64,000 bases of DNA, from the NCBI GenBank assembly GCA_039028975.1, contig JBCCHB010000094.1, positions 1-64,000 of the forward strand. Direction: 5' to 3'. The notes beneath the pieces were generated by a model. That model made no database searches and had not been told where the DNA came from. It was given only the letters and a program-made list of their open reading frames with translations. Each line of letters begins with the position of its first letter. The stretch's first letter is position 1. Of this stretch, positions 52,103-60,096 are shown piece by piece. The translations under genes and the position numbers were made by a program. Source of the stretch: JAHBNG01 sp039028975. Its GTDB lineage: Bacteria > Chloroflexota > Anaerolineae > Caldilineales > Caldilineaceae.

Positions 52103-53695
52103 ATGCGCAAATTTTCATCTTATGGTCCAGTCAACACCCAACTTCATTATTATGTACCGCGCACCGCATTGGTAGACCAAACTTATCAGCAGTTGCTGGG
52201 CGAAGACCCATACAACGAAGGCCATTACATTACCGTTTGGGCACCGCGGCAGGCGGGCAAGACATGGTTGCTTCAGCAAGTTGAACAGAAGATTTATGAA
52301 CTGAATGAGTATGAAGTAGCGATTCTGACCATGCAGTCGGCCAAAACCGCAAAAACGACGGAAAGCGTCTTGGAAGTCCTGGTTACCAATTTACGTAACT
52401 GGTTCCGGCGTGAGGATTTACCGTACATTAGCGATTGGAAAGAACTACGATTCCTCTTTTCTCCGAAATATTTCACGAAACCACTGATACTCATTCTGGA
52501 CGAATTTGATGCGTTACAGGATGAGTTTATCAATGCCTTTGCTAATGAATTTCGCAGCATTCATTCCGACCGTAAAAACGAAATACGTAGACCTAGCGGA
52601 GAAAAGACTTTTATGCTGCACGGTCTAGCCCTCATCGGCGTGCGTAGCGTTTTGGGGATTGAAAACGTTTCCGGATCCCCCTTTAATGTGCAGCGCAGCG
52701 TAAACGTACCCAACCTGACCAAGGAAGAAGTTGTCTCCATGTTTCGCTGGTATGAGGAGGAGAGTGGACAGACAGTCGAAGAGGCTGTTATCGAAAGGCT
52801 TTACGTCGAGACGCGAGGGCAACCCGGACTAGTAAGTTGGTTTGGCGAGTTGCTGACCGATACCTATAACCACCATGAGGATACCATTACAGCTCACGAT
52901 TTTGAGGTCACGTTTGCCACAGCCCTAGATATTCTACCCAACAACAACATTCTTAACATTATTAGCAAAGCAGACAGAGAACCATACCGAAATACGGTCC
53001 TCCAACTCTTTGAGACCGATCAGAAAATCCGCTTTCGCTATGACAACAAGCAACTCAACTATCTCTATATGAACGGCGTGATCGAGCCAACACAAGAGGC
53101 CGATCTGAGGTACTATGCCCGTTTTGCCAGCCCTTTTGTGCAAAAGCGGCTCTTCCACTATTTTGCTGATGAGTTGACGCCTGGGTTGGGGCGTCTTTAT
53201 GATCCCTTTGATGACTTAAGCGACACGATCACCGATACCAATCTCTCCATTCCCCACCTGATGGGTCGCTTTCAGCTCTATCTGCACCAGCACCGCAGCC
53301 GACTTCTTAAAGATGCCCCCCGTCGAGAAAGCGACCATCGGGTTCTGGAAGCCATTTATCATTTCAACCTCTACACTTGGCTTCTCCATTTCATGACTGA
53401 TTTTGAAGGTCAGGTGGTCCCAGAATTTCCGACCGGAAACGGTAAGATCGACCTCTTGATCACGTATGCCAATCGGCTCTATGGCGTGGAGGTGAAGAGC
53501 TTCTCCAACCGCAAGCAATATCAGTCTGCGCTTGAACAGGCCGCCCAATTTGGAGATGAGCTGAAGCAAACTGAAATTTGGCTCATCTTCTTTGTGGAGG
53601 TGATTACCGATGAAAATCGGCAGACATTTGAGGTAATCTATCAGGACACAAAGACGGGTGTGGTGGTCCATCCCGTCTTTGTCGTGACAGGGTAG
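52103..53695 (+). CDS. AAA-type ATPase with C-terminal PD-(D/E)XK nuclease-like domain
   Basis: 530 residues from the ATG at 52103. Walker A is APRQAGKT (47-54) and Walker B LILILDEFD (128-136, D133-E134). It belongs with the AAA-like ATPases that begin with a YGPV...YVPR segment. After winged-helix and helical parts, residues ~440-480 show GNGKIDLLITYANRLYGVEVKS, where D450, E463 and K465 fit the D...ExK of PD-(D/E)XK nucleases, followed by a helix with Q. Such ATPase-nuclease fusions are widespread, poorly studied and sometimes found near defence genes. No obvious partner here. Confidence 0.82.
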   Translation: MRKFSSYGPVNTQLHYYVPRTALVDQTYQQLLGEDPYNEGHYITVWAPRQAGKTWLLQQVEQKIYELNEYEVAILTMQSAKTAKTTESVLEVLVTNLRNWFRREDLPYISDWKELRFLFSPKYFTKPLILILDEFDALQDEFINAFANEFRSIHSDRKNEIRRPSGEKTFMLHGLALIGVRSVLGIENVSGSPFNVQRSVNVPNLTKEEVVSMFRWYEEESGQTVEEAVIERLYVETRGQPGLVSWFGELLTDTYNHHEDTITAHDFEVTFATALDILPNNNILNIISKADREPYRNTVLQLFETDQKIRFRYDNKQLNYLYMNGVIEPTQEADLRYYARFASPFVQKRLFHYFADELTPGLGRLYDPFDDLSDTITDTNLSIPHLMGRFQLYLHQHRSRLLKDAPRRESDHRVLEAIYHFNLYTWLLHFMTDFEGQVVPEFPTGNGKIDLLITYANRLYGVEVKSFSNRKQYQSALEQAAQFGDELKQTEIWLIFFVEVITDENRQTFEVIYQDTKTGVVVHPVFVVTG

Positions 53696-53845
53696 AATGG
53701 TGAATGATGGCAGCCGAGGACATGAATTCGTCGTGTAAGGCTAGAAAGCCAGCACGTTACAGTATGCTGAGGATAAAACAGGGGAGATGAAGGAATGGGG
53801 AATTGCTTGCCCGACGAATAAAGGACGAGTAAGAAGGGTTTAGAG

Positions 53846-54229
53846 CTATTGGTCCCACAATGACGCATCGATCAGAATGCGCCGAACCGTGTTGGGGCTA
53901 ATCGATTGGGAAGGTTCATCGTTATGGCTAATCACTTTGGCGATTTTTTGTTTACCCCACTTTGGATGCTGATTTTTCAGTTCGATTACTTGATCCGCAA
54001 GGTGCTGTGGGGTTCTACGTGGATTTTTTGGGGCACGGCTCAACGTTACTGTCAATGCCGGATAACCACCATTTAGAAACCTTGGCTTCCAGTAGTAGAA
54101 GGTGCTGCGGCTAACGCTTGCTTCTCGGCAAGCATTCGCAATGGAACCCTTTTTCTCCCACAGCTCAAAGAGGCGGTAGCGCTGTTCAACTGAGGTTAGC
54201 GCATTGTACTTTGGTTCATTCGATAACAT
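53846..54229 (-). CDS. HTH protein, probable N-terminal part of an IS481/IS3-type transposase
   Basis: 127 residues. The helix-turn-helix reads GSIANACREASVSRSTFYYWKPRF, and the second part (HLADQVIELKNQHPKWGKQKIAKVI, SISPNTVRRILIDASLWDQ) is that which joins the HTH to the integrase core in IS481-type transposases. The protein ends where the DDE core would start, so it is either a truncated transposase or a domesticated regulator. The GGAGATGAATC ribosome-binding site is intact. Confidence 0.65.
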   Translation of the reverse strand: MLSNEPKYNALTSVEQRYRLFELWEKKGSIANACREASVSRSTFYYWKPRFLNGGYPALTVTLSRAPKNPRRTPQHLADQVIELKNQHPKWGKQKIAKVISHNDEPSQSISPNTVRRILIDASLWDQ

Positions 54230-54271
54230 GATTCATCTCCTAAACTAGAATATGATAGCAACGTAAATGCT

Positions 54272-54352
54272 GATTAAAGATCAAGACCGTTCAAATAAGC
54301 CGCTCCGTCTGCATGGCAGTCTCCGCTATTTGAATGGCCTTGGATTAAAGAT
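54272..54352. mobile_element. Small hairpin element flanked by 10-bp direct repeats
   Basis: GATTAAAGAT at 54272-54281 and 54343-54352 flanks 61 bp whose ends are inverted repeats, CAAGACCGTTCAAATAAGC and GCTATTTGAATGGCCTTG. Direct repeats outside inverted ends are the signature of a transposed non-autonomous element; ten bp fits IS4-like target duplications. It carries no ORF. Confidence 0.5.
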
Positions 54353-54534
54353 GTAAACAACAGCTTTACTATACTTGGCTACTGACGATCTGTCATCATT
54401 CTATTGACGGACATGTTTTTCTCAATTAGGAAAGGCAACGATCGCAGAAGGGAAGAGTGGGTAGCTGGTGGCTAGTACGGTGTCTGGTAAATCTTGATAC
54501 ATTAGAAATTGATGTTTTTCGCCCTCACCTCTGG

Positions 54535-54592
54535 CCCCTCTCCCAGGCTGGGAGAGGGGAAATTAGCTCCCTTCCCCCACTTTGGGGGAAGG
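54535..54592. repeat. Double GC-rich hairpin (common dispersed family)
   Basis: CCCCTCTCCCA/TGGGAGAGGGG (54535-54559) and CCTTCCCCC/GGGGGAAGG (54570-54592). The CCCTCACC...CCCTCTCCC...GGGAGAGGGG pattern is a widely dispersed bacterial intergenic repeat. It may act as a strong stop structure. Confidence 0.7.
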
Positions 54593-54766
54593 CACCCACA
54601 GGCTTCTCCCCTTGCCTTTTCCATGATACCAGGGTACCCGAGATGGGGCCTAAAGCATCATAACTTGTCGAACGCTAGTAGCTGGTGGTTAGTGATTGGC
54701 CACAATTTGCATTAGGTGCTCATAGGGAAGATTTAGAACCTATGGGAATCAAGCGATGCCTACTGA

Positions 54767-55480
54767 TTATGGTTTTCGTAGTATTGTAGTGGTTTGGTGA
54801 AAATGATTATGGGCATAGATGACGGCATGGTTGCGGTTCTCAATATCTAACTTATCGAGTATGTTGCGGACGCGGGTACTCACTGTGCGGGTGGTTAGAT
54901 TGAGCTGCTTTGCAATCTGTGGATTGGTAAGCCCATCTCCTAACAATCGAAAGACGTCCATCTCGCTCTGCGTTAAAGAGACAATTCCCGATGGCTCATT
55001 GGGTTGGTAGAGATAACGCATCATTCGATCCAAAATTGTGGGGTGAAATGCATGGCCGCCATGATAGACTGCCCGAATCGCCTCAACCAACTTTTGTGGC
55101 TCACTATCTTTGATGTGAAATCCACTGACGTCAGCCTGAAGTGCACTCTTAATATTTTCTTCGGTCGCATAGCTGGTTAGGATCAAGATCTGTGGAGCAG
55201 GTTGCAATGCGCTCAACGGTGCCAATATGGCCAGACCATTTAGCTGTGGCATTTCCAGATCCAACACAATCACGTCTGGCTTATGTCGGTGAGCTAGGTC
55301 AAGCGCCTCTTTGCCTGTTCCAGCCTCGGCCACAACCGTGATGTCGGGTTGCATGGACAATGTAAAGCTAAGCCCCTGGCGTACGATTGGGTGGTCGTCT
55401 GCAATAAGGACGGTGATCGGTGATTGGTTGCTGTTTATTGGTTGCTGGTTGCTGGTCATTAGCTGCTGGCTACTGGTCAT
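54767..55480 (-). CDS. LuxR-type response regulator
   Basis: 237 residues. The receiver domain begins at about residue 22 (ITVLIADDHPIVRQGL), with D28/D29 and phospho-acceptor D74; the expected Lys is in FHIKDSEP. The LuxR HTH reads LTQSEMDVFRLLGDGLTNPQIAKQLNLTTRTVSTRVRNILDKL. The first 21 residues (MTSSQQLMTSNQQPINSNQ) are low-complexity and come from tandem repeats in the DNA; ATG codons at 55480 and 55459 are both possible. No kinase gene is adjacent; the hybrid kinase at 60097 is a possible partner. Confidence 0.92.
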   Translation of the reverse strand: MTSSQQLMTSNQQPINSNQSPITVLIADDHPIVRQGLSFTLSMQPDITVVAEAGTGKEALDLAHRHKPDVIVLDLEMPQLNGLAILAPLSALQPAPQILILTSYATEENIKSALQADVSGFHIKDSEPQKLVEAIRAVYHGGHAFHPTILDRMMRYLYQPNEPSGIVSLTQSEMDVFRLLGDGLTNPQIAKQLNLTTRTVSTRVRNILDKLDIENRNHAVIYAHNHFHQTTTILRKP

Positions 55481-55515
55481 TTGGTCGCTGGCTACTGGTC
55501 ACTGGTTGTCGCTGA
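55416..55515. repeat. TGGTTGCTGG-type tandem repeats at the response regulator start
   Basis: Degenerate repeats of GGTTGCTGG/GGCTACTGG run from the upstream region into the first codons of the response regulator gene; GCTGGCTACTGGTCA occurs twice (55465-55479 and 55487-55501). Similar words occur near 54462 and 54680. Confidence 0.75.
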
Positions 55516-55656
55516 GCCTTGTAGATAGGTCAAATTGATTTTGTGCCGTTTGATGGAATATGCTACTATTGATTCACTTCAATCATTAATTCACCCATCT
55601 CCAAACGCGAAAGCCACCCATCTTTAGGTCGAGAATGTCTGTATATTGAGTGAGGC

Positions 55657-55872
55657 TTAGACCCCGATATTATCATCCAGCCTCAATGAATGATTGGAAT
55701 ATGGCTTGCCGTACGCGTCTTCAAACGCGAATTGTCGCCTCCACTTAACGAGTAGACCAGCTGGAATACCTAAGGCCAGCTCTAGCTCTGATCCATTTTT
55801 AGATGTAAAATTGAGCAGTTGCACGACATCCCGTTTGAATGCATCCGTATATTCATTGTCAGAATTCATCAT
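55657..55872 (-). CDS. Transposase OrfA-like HTH fragment
   Basis: 71 residues from the ATG at 55872. YTDAFKRDVVQLLNFTSKNGSELELALGIPAGLLVKWRRQF follows the helix-turn-helix layout of IS3-family OrfA (HTH_Tnp_1). The usual second part and OrfB are absent, so it is a remnant or a small DNA-binding protein. It lies antisense to the leader region of the SARP-like regulator gene. Confidence 0.55.
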   Translation of the reverse strand: MMNSDNEYTDAFKRDVVQLLNFTSKNGSELELALGIPAGLLVKWRRQFAFEDAYGKPYSNHSLRLDDNIGV

Positions 55873-56113
55873 AATGGCTAACCCTATTTGAAGTGGTTGT
55901 TCGACATGGGTGTTGATCAACCGAGACTGCAAAAATGGGTGCTTTTCAACCAATACTATATTGTCTGCGGCAGCCAAACGTCACAAAACCCATTACAAAT
56001 GCCTGGGCTTAGTTAGATGGTATAACGAATTCTGTGTAAAATTTTCAGATGCTCAGCGTGAATATGGCCTTTTTTGCACGTTTTACACAACCATCGTTAT
56101 ACGACCCTTCGTT

Positions 56114-59100
56114 ATGAACTTATTCCTGACAAAGCCAACTGGATCTTCTTCTACACTCGACTTTCGGCTGCTAGGTCCACCAACAATTCACTTAAATAGC
56201 AGACCTCTACCGGCGATTCGCGCGCGCAAGGCACGTGCGCTGCTCTACTATTTGGCTGTGGAGACCGGGATGCATTCCCGGGATGAACTGGTGGGTCTGC
56301 TCTGGTCTGAACTGCCCGAGACCCGTGCGCGCAACAACCTACGCACTGTATTATCTGAACTGCGCCAGGTGGTAGGCGAGCATCTGACGATTACCCCGCA
56401 AGAGGTTGGGTTGCCCCCCGAGAACCCTAGCTGGGTGGACGTTAATCAATTATGCAGCGAGGCTTACGGCAATCATGTTGAGCAGGAATTAGCGTATTGG
56501 GACGAATTATTGGCACTCTATCGCGGCGAATTTCTGAAAGGCTTTCACATTCGCAACGCCCCCCTATTTGAGGAGTGGGTGTTAGCCCAACGCGAGCAAT
56601 TGCGCCTTCGGGTTTTGGATGGTCTGAAAAGACTGATTGCTCTGTGCATTGACCAGGGGAAATATGACATTGGTCTACACGCCTGTCGCCGTCTGTTGGC
56701 GTTGGAGCCGTGGCTGGAATCGGCCCATTGCCAAGCGATGATTTTGCTGGCGACCAGTGGTCAACGAACAGAAGCGCTGGCTCAGTACCAGAGATGTTGC
56801 CAAGTGCTGGCCAATGAGCTGGACATTGAGCCCGGCCAAGAGACTGTTGCGCTCTACGAACAGATCAAGTCCCGAGCCTTTGAATCCTCACCTCCCACTG
56901 CTGGCGGCTATCTAAAGGGGATGCTGCCCATCAAAACAGCCATAGACGCAAGGAAAGCCGTGGAAACGGACGAAGAGGCAGATACCCTTGGGCTAGCCGC
57001 TCCTGTTCCTGCTCCTGCTCCTGCTTTTCGCAGCAATCTACCCTCATCACTAACGGCGCTAATCGGGCGTGAGAATGAATTGGCCTATATATTGGCGCAA
57101 TTGCAGAATGCCGACAGTCGCTTGATCTCGGTGATTGGTTTGGGTGGTATGGGGAAGACCCATCTGGCGGAAGAAGCGGCTCGACACATCTTGACAAGTC
57201 CAGAAGGATCACAGATCTTTCCAGATGGTCTCTTTTGGGTCTCGCTCGTGGATATTATTGCAGATGGCGCTATGGGCAGTCGTAACGCCATCGCTTTGGC
57301 GATATTGAATGCAATAGGTATATCTCTTGCTGGAAACAGCTCTATTTCAGAGCAGCTATTGGCCTATCTTACAGGCAAACGGTGTCTAATTATTCTCGAC
57401 AATTTTGAGCATCTTATCGAGGATGCGCCACTTGTAGGCGAGCTATTGCGTCTTGTCCCAGGGTTGACAATACTCACTACCTCCCGCGAACCGCTGAATG
57501 TTGAGGGTGAATGGTGCCTGCCCCTTGAGGGGTTAGCCCTACCCCAATCCGAAGACGGTCAGTGGTCGCAGGCAGAGGCGAGTTTGCTCTTTGTGCAGCA
57601 GGCACGTCAGCATGATGCTCGTTTTGCACCAAGCGCGACAGATGCAGAGGCAATTGCACGCATCTGCCATCTCGTCGTCGGATTGCCGCTAGCCATTAAG
57701 CTGGCAGCCCAGTGGCTACGATTTATGGATTGTGCAGCCATTGGCCATGAGATTGCCACCGGGCTGGATAAACTGTCTAGCCGGCGACGAGATGCACCCG
57801 CCCGCCACCGCACCATGCATGCCGTCTTTGATGCATCGTGGCGGATGTTGGCCATGGAAGAGCAACAAGCCCTGATGCGGCTATCAATCTTCCGTGGCCC
57901 TATTCTAGAAGAAGCTGCGCTACAAGTTGCTCAGACGAGCTTAACCATGCTTCGTCAGCTTGTGGAACGCTCTTTCGTTCGCATCGATGAAAACAGGTTA
58001 TACAGCATTCACGAACTGCTGCGCCAGTTCCTGGCTGAGCGTCGCAGGCAAGACCCTGAGTTCGATGCAGAAACCCAACTGGCCTTTTGCGCTTTTTATG
58101 TCCAGTGGGTTAAAGCACAGGTACCGCGCCTAACCGAAGTCAATGCGGGAGCGGTTGTTAAATTAGTTCGTCAGCAGCAACATAACGTTCGCCACGCTTG
58201 GTCTATAGCGCTGAATCGACGGAACACATCCATCATCGAACAAACATGGAAGGAAGTCAAAGAGTTCCACGATTTTTATGCTTACTACCAAGATGGATTT
58301 GGCTTGTTTGAAGATGCAATCGTCCGCTTACAGGATGTGGCGTCGCCCCTACTCTTAGGCTATCTGCATATGGCCAAGGCAACATACGATGAACGGTTCT
58401 GGCGATCCGCTGATGCATTCGCTGCACTTGAAAAGAGTATCTCACTCTTTGATTCACAGGGGGATCTCGAAGCACCTATGGCAGAGGGTTATCGTCTCTT
58501 TGGGTCATACCTTGTACAGGCAAGTCGATTTACAGAAGCAGAGGAGCAATTTGAGCGTGCGCTGCGGCTCTCGCGCCAGTTTGAGGATGAGCACTGCGAA
58601 AGCCACACGCTGCGTTGGATGGCGTCAAGCCTGGGCAATCAGGGAGACCATGGGGCCTCGTATCGGTATGCCCAAGAAGCGTTGGCGGTTAGCCAAACGT
58701 TGGCAGACCGATTTCCCGAGATATTTTGTTGGTTGGAGCTAGGTGCCTGCCAAGCCAGAGAAGGCAAACACGATCGAAAGATCGAATTTTTGCAAAAAGC
58801 GCTCGATATCAGTCGTTCTGTCAGTCACCGACCTAGCGTGCAAAGAACCCACATTCAACTCGGCGAGGCCTATATCAGGGTGGGTGTATTTGACCAAGCC
58901 TTAGCACACATAGAGATCGCTCATCAGATAGCCCTGGAGGATCAGATGTTCTCGGACAGGTTACGCTGTCAAGCAGCCTTGGCTCATGTACATTCCCTAC
59001 AGGAAGACCATATGCGTGCCCGTCACGTTATCCAGCAGGTGATAGAACAGTTAGCCGGGAGAGATTTTACATCTTCGCGTCATCCGATCTTTATTACGTT

Positions 59101-59554
59101 GGGGCGTGCCCAATTCGGGCTAAATGAGTGGGGTGCTGCCACTAACGCTTATCGGTGTGAGTTGCAACAGCGAAAGCGGGCAGAGCAAGAGCATTTTGTG
59201 GTGGAAAGTTTAGCAGGGTTAGCAGAGGTCGCTCTAGCCCAAGGCGAGGTATCCACAGCGCAGAGCAACGTCGAAACCATTTTGCCGCTCCTCTCCCCCG
59301 CTCTTCTTGACAGAGCCAGTGATCCATTAAGAATTTATTTGAGCTGTCATCAAGTGCTAAATCAGATCGGCGATTTGCGGGCAGTGACGGTATTGACGGA
59401 GGGTCATCGCTACTTACAGACAACTGCTGCTCTGCTGGAAGATGGAGAGATGCGGCAATCATACCTGGAGAACGTCCTGTCAAATCGGAAGATGGTTGGG
59501 CTTTGGGCAAGTCACGAGAATAAAGACCCTACGAAACAGCCAGCGATCTCATAA
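56114..59554 (+). CDS. SARP-like regulator: winged helix, BTAD, NB-ARC ATPase, TPR
   Basis: 1146 residues from the ATG at 56114; an upstream GTG (55910) would add 68 residues without family character. The N-terminus has a winged-helix DNA-binding fold (LDFRLLGPPTIHLNSRPLPAIRARKARALLYYLA) and the bacterial transcriptional activator domain (EWVLAQREQLRLRVLDGLKRL, EPWLESAHCQAMILLATSGQRTEALAQYQRCC). An NB-ARC/STAND ATPase has P-loop GLGGMGKT at about 342-349, LIILDNFEHL as Walker B and TTSREPL as sensor. The last ~450 residues are TPR-like helical repeats. Such proteins switch on target operons when a ligand frees the STAND module; targets here are unknown. Confidence 0.92.
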   Translation: MNLFLTKPTGSSSTLDFRLLGPPTIHLNSRPLPAIRARKARALLYYLAVETGMHSRDELVGLLWSELPETRARNNLRTVLSELRQVVGEHLTITPQEVGLPPENPSWVDVNQLCSEAYGNHVEQELAYWDELLALYRGEFLKGFHIRNAPLFEEWVLAQREQLRLRVLDGLKRLIALCIDQGKYDIGLHACRRLLALEPWLESAHCQAMILLATSGQRTEALAQYQRCCQVLANELDIEPGQETVALYEQIKSRAFESSPPTAGGYLKGMLPIKTAIDARKAVETDEEADTLGLAAPVPAPAPAFRSNLPSSLTALIGRENELAYILAQLQNADSRLISVIGLGGMGKTHLAEEAARHILTSPEGSQIFPDGLFWVSLVDIIADGAMGSRNAIALAILNAIGISLAGNSSISEQLLAYLTGKRCLIILDNFEHLIEDAPLVGELLRLVPGLTILTTSREPLNVEGEWCLPLEGLALPQSEDGQWSQAEASLLFVQQARQHDARFAPSATDAEAIARICHLVVGLPLAIKLAAQWLRFMDCAAIGHEIATGLDKLSSRRRDAPARHRTMHAVFDASWRMLAMEEQQALMRLSIFRGPILEEAALQVAQTSLTMLRQLVERSFVRIDENRLYSIHELLRQFLAERRRQDPEFDAETQLAFCAFYVQWVKAQVPRLTEVNAGAVVKLVRQQQHNVRHAWSIALNRRNTSIIEQTWKEVKEFHDFYAYYQDGFGLFEDAIVRLQDVASPLLLGYLHMAKATYDERFWRSADAFAALEKSISLFDSQGDLEAPMAEGYRLFGSYLVQASRFTEAEEQFERALRLSRQFEDEHCESHTLRWMASSLGNQGDHGASYRYAQEALAVSQTLADRFPEIFCWLELGACQAREGKHDRKIEFLQKALDISRSVSHRPSVQRTHIQLGEAYIRVGVFDQALAHIEIAHQIALEDQMFSDRLRCQAALAHVHSLQEDHMRARHVIQQVIEQLAGRDFTSSRHPIFITLGRAQFGLNEWGAATNAYRCELQQRKRAEQEHFVVESLAGLAEVALAQGEVSTAQSNVETILPLLSPALLDRASDPLRIYLSCHQVLNQIGDLRAVTVLTEGHRYLQTTAALLEDGEMRQSYLENVLSNRKMVGLWASHENKDPTKQPAIS

Positions 59555-60096
59555 CGCTCATCAAGTTAGTGTGGTAGGCTTTTTCTAGTTGTCCGCAGGC
59601 GCTGCTACTAAGAAACACCCTCGATGAGGAAGAGCCACACAGGCAAGCCGTAGCCGCTGCTTGAAGCTGCGGAATCCGCGCCAACCTAGCTCTTCTTGCT
59701 CATTCTCATGAGCCTGCTCTTCGGTCGCTCCTAAGCTTGACTTTGTACATTATTCGACCCGTTCTCTCTAGTAGCCTGTGTGGCTCGCGATGCCATTTTC
59801 TTGCCTAACAGAGGGGGGATGCTAGGCAAGAGCCTGTTTGAATATTCAGGCTCTAAGAAACGTTCTCGGGTGAGAGGGTCTGCCAAGCGTGTATCCGACA
59901 GATCGTAGCCGCTGCATTTTGCTGCGGAATCTCAGGACGTTCCTTCTCCTTCGCATGAGCCTATTGTTCGGCTTTTTGGTTGCTTGTAGCTGCGCATTCT
60001 TGATGCAAAGGCATGCGCAGCGCTGGCGATAGCCCTGCAGCGCCTACGAATTGTCAACCTATTTTTGTTTGCGAAGCAGGCGTTCCGCCAACCATC
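59555..60096. other. Convergent gap with a duplicated ~120-bp segment
   Basis: 542 bp between convergent genes. Segments at about 59609-59726 and 59850-59972 share AAGAAAC, GTAGCCGCTGC, GCTGCGGAATC and CATGAGCCT...TTCGG in the same order. A hairpin AGAGCCTG/CAGGCTCT lies at 59829-59854. No ORF is convincing. Confidence 0.55.
59956..59976 (+). terminator. Short hairpin with T-run
   Basis: AGCC-TATTGTTC-GGCT followed by TTTT at the right end of the second segment copy. It could end the SARP-like regulator transcript, but it is 400 bp past its stop codon and the stem is only four bp. Confidence 0.3.

Larger units (their letters stand above)
54230..54766. other. Intergenic gap with repeats
   Basis: 537 bp holding a small flanked hairpin element (54272-54352), a TAGCTGGTGGCTAG-type low-complexity word at about 54462-54476 and again near 54680, and a double hairpin of the CCCTCACC...CCCTCTCCC family (54520-54592). 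No gene is seen. Confidence 0.6.

Noticed and set aside
55910..56113. GTG start of the SARP-like regulator with 68 more residues
   Set aside because: The added stretch is Cys- and aromatic-rich, unlike the family; the winged-helix domain begins shortly after the ATG at 56114.
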